From positions 62,001-126,000 of the forward strand of contig JABITN010000073.1 of NCBI GenBank assembly GCA_018700525.1: a stretch of DNA of 64,000 nt, written 5' to 3'. This document shows, piece after piece, positions 62,469 to 64,000 of this stretch (position 1 is its first letter; each line of letters opens with the position of its first letter). Under the pieces are notes generated by a model, which was not told where the DNA came from, ran no database searches, and saw only the letters and a program-made list of their open reading frames with translations. A program made the position numbers and the translations under genes. The stretch comes from Opitutales bacterium (lineage in GTDB: Bacteria > Verrucomicrobiota > Verrucomicrobiia > Opitutales > Opitutaceae).

Positions 62469-63002
62469 TTGAAATCAATTGTACGAGAGGAATTGTCAGT
62501 CGGGGGAACTGTAGTTTACGTCAATGCGGGTTACTCCGATCCTGAAGTCGCTGAAATGATGGGATAAGCCGATTTCGATTGCGTATGGATTTGCCTAGAG
62601 TATCGGCATCTCGTTCCGAATGTAATTAAATAGTTGATACTGGTAGGCCGTACTTCTAGCAATGCGATTGCATGTTGAGGCTCAAGCCGCGGGACCATAC
62701 AGATTCCGCCTTTTTGCTAGAAACGGGAGCGGGGGCATAATGGTTCCTCATGTTTATGATCAGGAAGAAGCCAGCGCGTAGTGAATGTGATGAAGTTCCC
62801 ATCTCACGGTCGTCGAGGGCTAGATCCGATACATTCGGACGCCGATATGGGAAAAAGACTCCGTTGCGTCCCCGAGGACAGGGAGTGCCTCTGGAAACAA
62901 GGGTATCGCTTTTTCAACGTGGCGAGCGACTTCCGTCTTATTGGACAAGGACCCGGTGCCGCGATTGAAGACGCTCGCCGTTCCTTGGAACCGGCTAAAT
63001 AG
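62469..63002 (+). pseudogene. Decayed HpcH/HpaI-family aldolase
   Basis: Remnant of an HpcH/HpaI aldolase/citrate lyase family gene. From 62469: LKSIVREELSVGGTVVYVNA-GYSDPEVAEMM, a TAA at 62565 in place of a sense codon, ADFDCVWICLEYRHLVPNVI, a TAG at 62631, frameshifted LLETGAG and IMVPHVYDQEEASA (about 62718-62772), then FPSHGRRGLDPIHSDADMGK, and the C-terminal QGYRFFNVASDFRLI. About 178 codons remain of about 250. It follows the broken symporter, so both probably belonged to one lost pathway. Confidence 0.8.
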
Positions 63003-63042
63003 GTCCGCGATCCCTCCGACTGCGCTTTTCTTCAGGCGCGGT

Positions 63043-64000
63043 TTAATTCGGGAAGATCGAGTGATCTAGGCCGGGGATGATGCTCAAGGCGTTTTTGTAG
63101 TAGAGCTTTTTGAGAATTTCGTCAGGAAGGTTTAGGCCGTACATCCGCCAGAACGCATGGTAGCGTTTGTAGTAGGGGAAGTATTCGTCGTCGGATTCCA
63201 GGACTCGGAAGTAGGTGGGGAATTCCGCTGGTTTGTAGGAGTCTTTACCGAAGAGGACTCGGTCTTGGTGTTTTTCGAAGAAGCGATTGGCCATGCGAGG
63301 CTGGCGTCCGAGCTCGGCAATTATCGCAGCGATACCAACGTACATATTCGGTATCTCGTCCAAGATTTCGCCGAGCTTGCCGAGGTCGTTGGCGAGCCAA
63401 CTCATATGGGCGGCGATGAAGTTCGTGTTAGGGTGTTTCTGGAATACATTGTGCTGCTCAGCGATGATCTGTTCCCAAGGGGCCGGATTGTTGGCTTCGC
63501 GCTTTCTCCGGGGGTGGGTCTTTAATTCCAACCAACGTTCGTTTTGATTGTCGAAAGGAGACCAAAAGGGTTTTGGGTCGCCAGAGTGGATGATCACTGG
63601 AATTCCGAGTTCGCCGCATTTTGCCCATACGGGATCGAGTCTCGGGTCATCGACTGCAATTCGGTTTCCTTGCGTATCCTTATTTGAAAGGCCGAGGCTT
63701 TTGTAGGCTTTGAGCCCTTTGGCACCGTTTTGAACGTCTTCTTCAAGTCGGCTTATCGTTCGCGTGGCCCAGTTCGTTTCGTCGACGTTGTTGAAATCAA
63801 TATTGGTGAAAAGGGCGAAGCGACTTGGGTGATGCTTTTGCACATTGCTTGCCATTGCTTTCAGCTGGGACCCGCCGCGTCCGCTGAGGTTGACCATGAT
63901 ACCCATGTTCATCGCGTCCATCTCGACGATTCGATCGTCTAGATCCGAAGGTCCCATTCGGTACTGATGGCTATGAACGTCGATGAATGGAAATTTCGCT
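63043..64000 (-). CDS. Amidohydrolase family 2 protein, 5' end outside window
   Basis: A TIM-barrel amidohydrolase (amidohydrolase 2 / PF04909), at least 318 residues here. The frame stays open past the ATG at 63957 to the right edge with FPFIDVHSHQYRM, whose HSH is the family metal pair, so the true start is beyond 64000. Other metal/substrate sites: GIPVIIHSGDPKPFWSPFDN, NFIAAHMSWLANDLG, and DRVLFGKDSYKP near the C-terminus. Family members are decarboxylases or hydrolases acting on lactones or cyclic acids. Faces the decayed aldolase; probably not related to it. Confidence 0.88.
   Translation of the reverse strand, partial: AKFPFIDVHSHQYRMGPSDLDDRIVEMDAMNMGIMVNLSGRGGSQLKAMASNVQKHHPSRFALFTNIDFNNVDETNWATRTISRLEEDVQNGAKGLKAYKSLGLSNKDTQGNRIAVDDPRLDPVWAKCGELGIPVIIHSGDPKPFWSPFDNQNERWLELKTHPRRKREANNPAPWEQIIAEQHNVFQKHPNTNFIAAHMSWLANDLGKLGEILDEIPNMYVGIAAIIAELGRQPRMANRFFEKHQDRVLFGKDSYKPAEFPTYFRVLESDDEYFPYYKRYHAFWRMYGLNLPDEILKKLYYKNALSIIPGLDHSIFPN

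Noticed and set aside
62654-62722. 9-bp perfect inverted repeat TTCTAGCAA / TTGCTAGAA, first taken for a small mobile element
   Set aside because: The sequence between and around the arms continues the decayed aldolase reading (LLETGAG, IMVPHVYD), so it is part of the old gene, not an insertion.
1-64000. CRISPR arrays, rRNA, tRNA genes, phage or transposase genes
   Set aside because: Looked for on both strands; no regularly spaced repeats and no recognisable RNA or transposase sequence found by eye.

Overview
This 64 kb stretch looks like the chromosome of a marine-type Verrucomicrobiota (most likely Opitutae), judged from gene content rather than any marker comparison. Diagnostic families are two PVC-type dehydrogenase/CxxCH cytochrome proteins, a DUF1592/DUF1552 pair, ThuA domains, DUF1080 and DUF5916 proteins, two FGly sulfatases, many Tat-exported Gfo/Idh/MocA and TIM-barrel isomerase proteins, and several sodium:solute symporters. 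Base composition is near 50% G+C. Almost no start codon has a Shine-Dalgarno sequence. I see no rRNA, tRNA, CRISPR array, phage or transposase.

Layout. 0-5 kb: housekeeping genes (end of argH, mutL, glgP). 5-13 kb: an exported phosphoesterase, then oxidoreductase, heme dehydrogenase, GDSL esterase and GntP permease. 13-21 kb: a minus-strand operon with both halves of the Tm-1 protein (UPF0261 and PEP-hydrolase-like TIM barrel), a cupin, and a 1448-residue ThuA-dehydrogenase-cytochrome-ThuA fusion, with a divergent AraC regulator. 21-35 kb: PNPOx protein, an internally deleted SDR pseudogene, sulfatase + MFS, sialate O-acetylesterase, an AmiE-NamZ type fusion for muropeptide turnover, DUF5916 protein, omega-amidase, a four-helix-bundle gene between repeats, and a Na+ symporter. 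35-45 kb: DUF1592 + DUF1552, oxidoreductase, Lon-N protein, TIM-barrel isomerase, symporter and mtnA. 45.5-52.6 kb: an ebo metabolite-traffic operon (small protein, eboB, E, C, D, F, then a medium-chain dehydrogenase). 52.7-64 kb: HAD hydrolase, decayed DNA, DUF1080 lipoprotein, MFS, second sulfatase, an unrecognised secreted protein, sialidase-fold protein, wrecks of a Na+ symporter and an HpcH/HpaI aldolase, and a truncated amidohydrolase.

The accessory content fits a heterotroph that takes apart sulfated and acetylated glycans outside the cytoplasm: sulfatases, esterases, sialidase-fold and DUF1080 proteins act on the polymer, Tat-exported oxidoreductases and heme proteins may oxidise sugars in the periplasm, and MFS/SSS/GntP carriers import products. 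The ebo operon is the clearest dedicated secondary-metabolite-related system. The most unusual items are the Tm-1/ThuA operon, the AmiE-NamZ and ThuA fusions, a MutL lacking its endonuclease motifs, the repeat-flanked four-helix-bundle gene, and several families of short palindromic repeats between genes.
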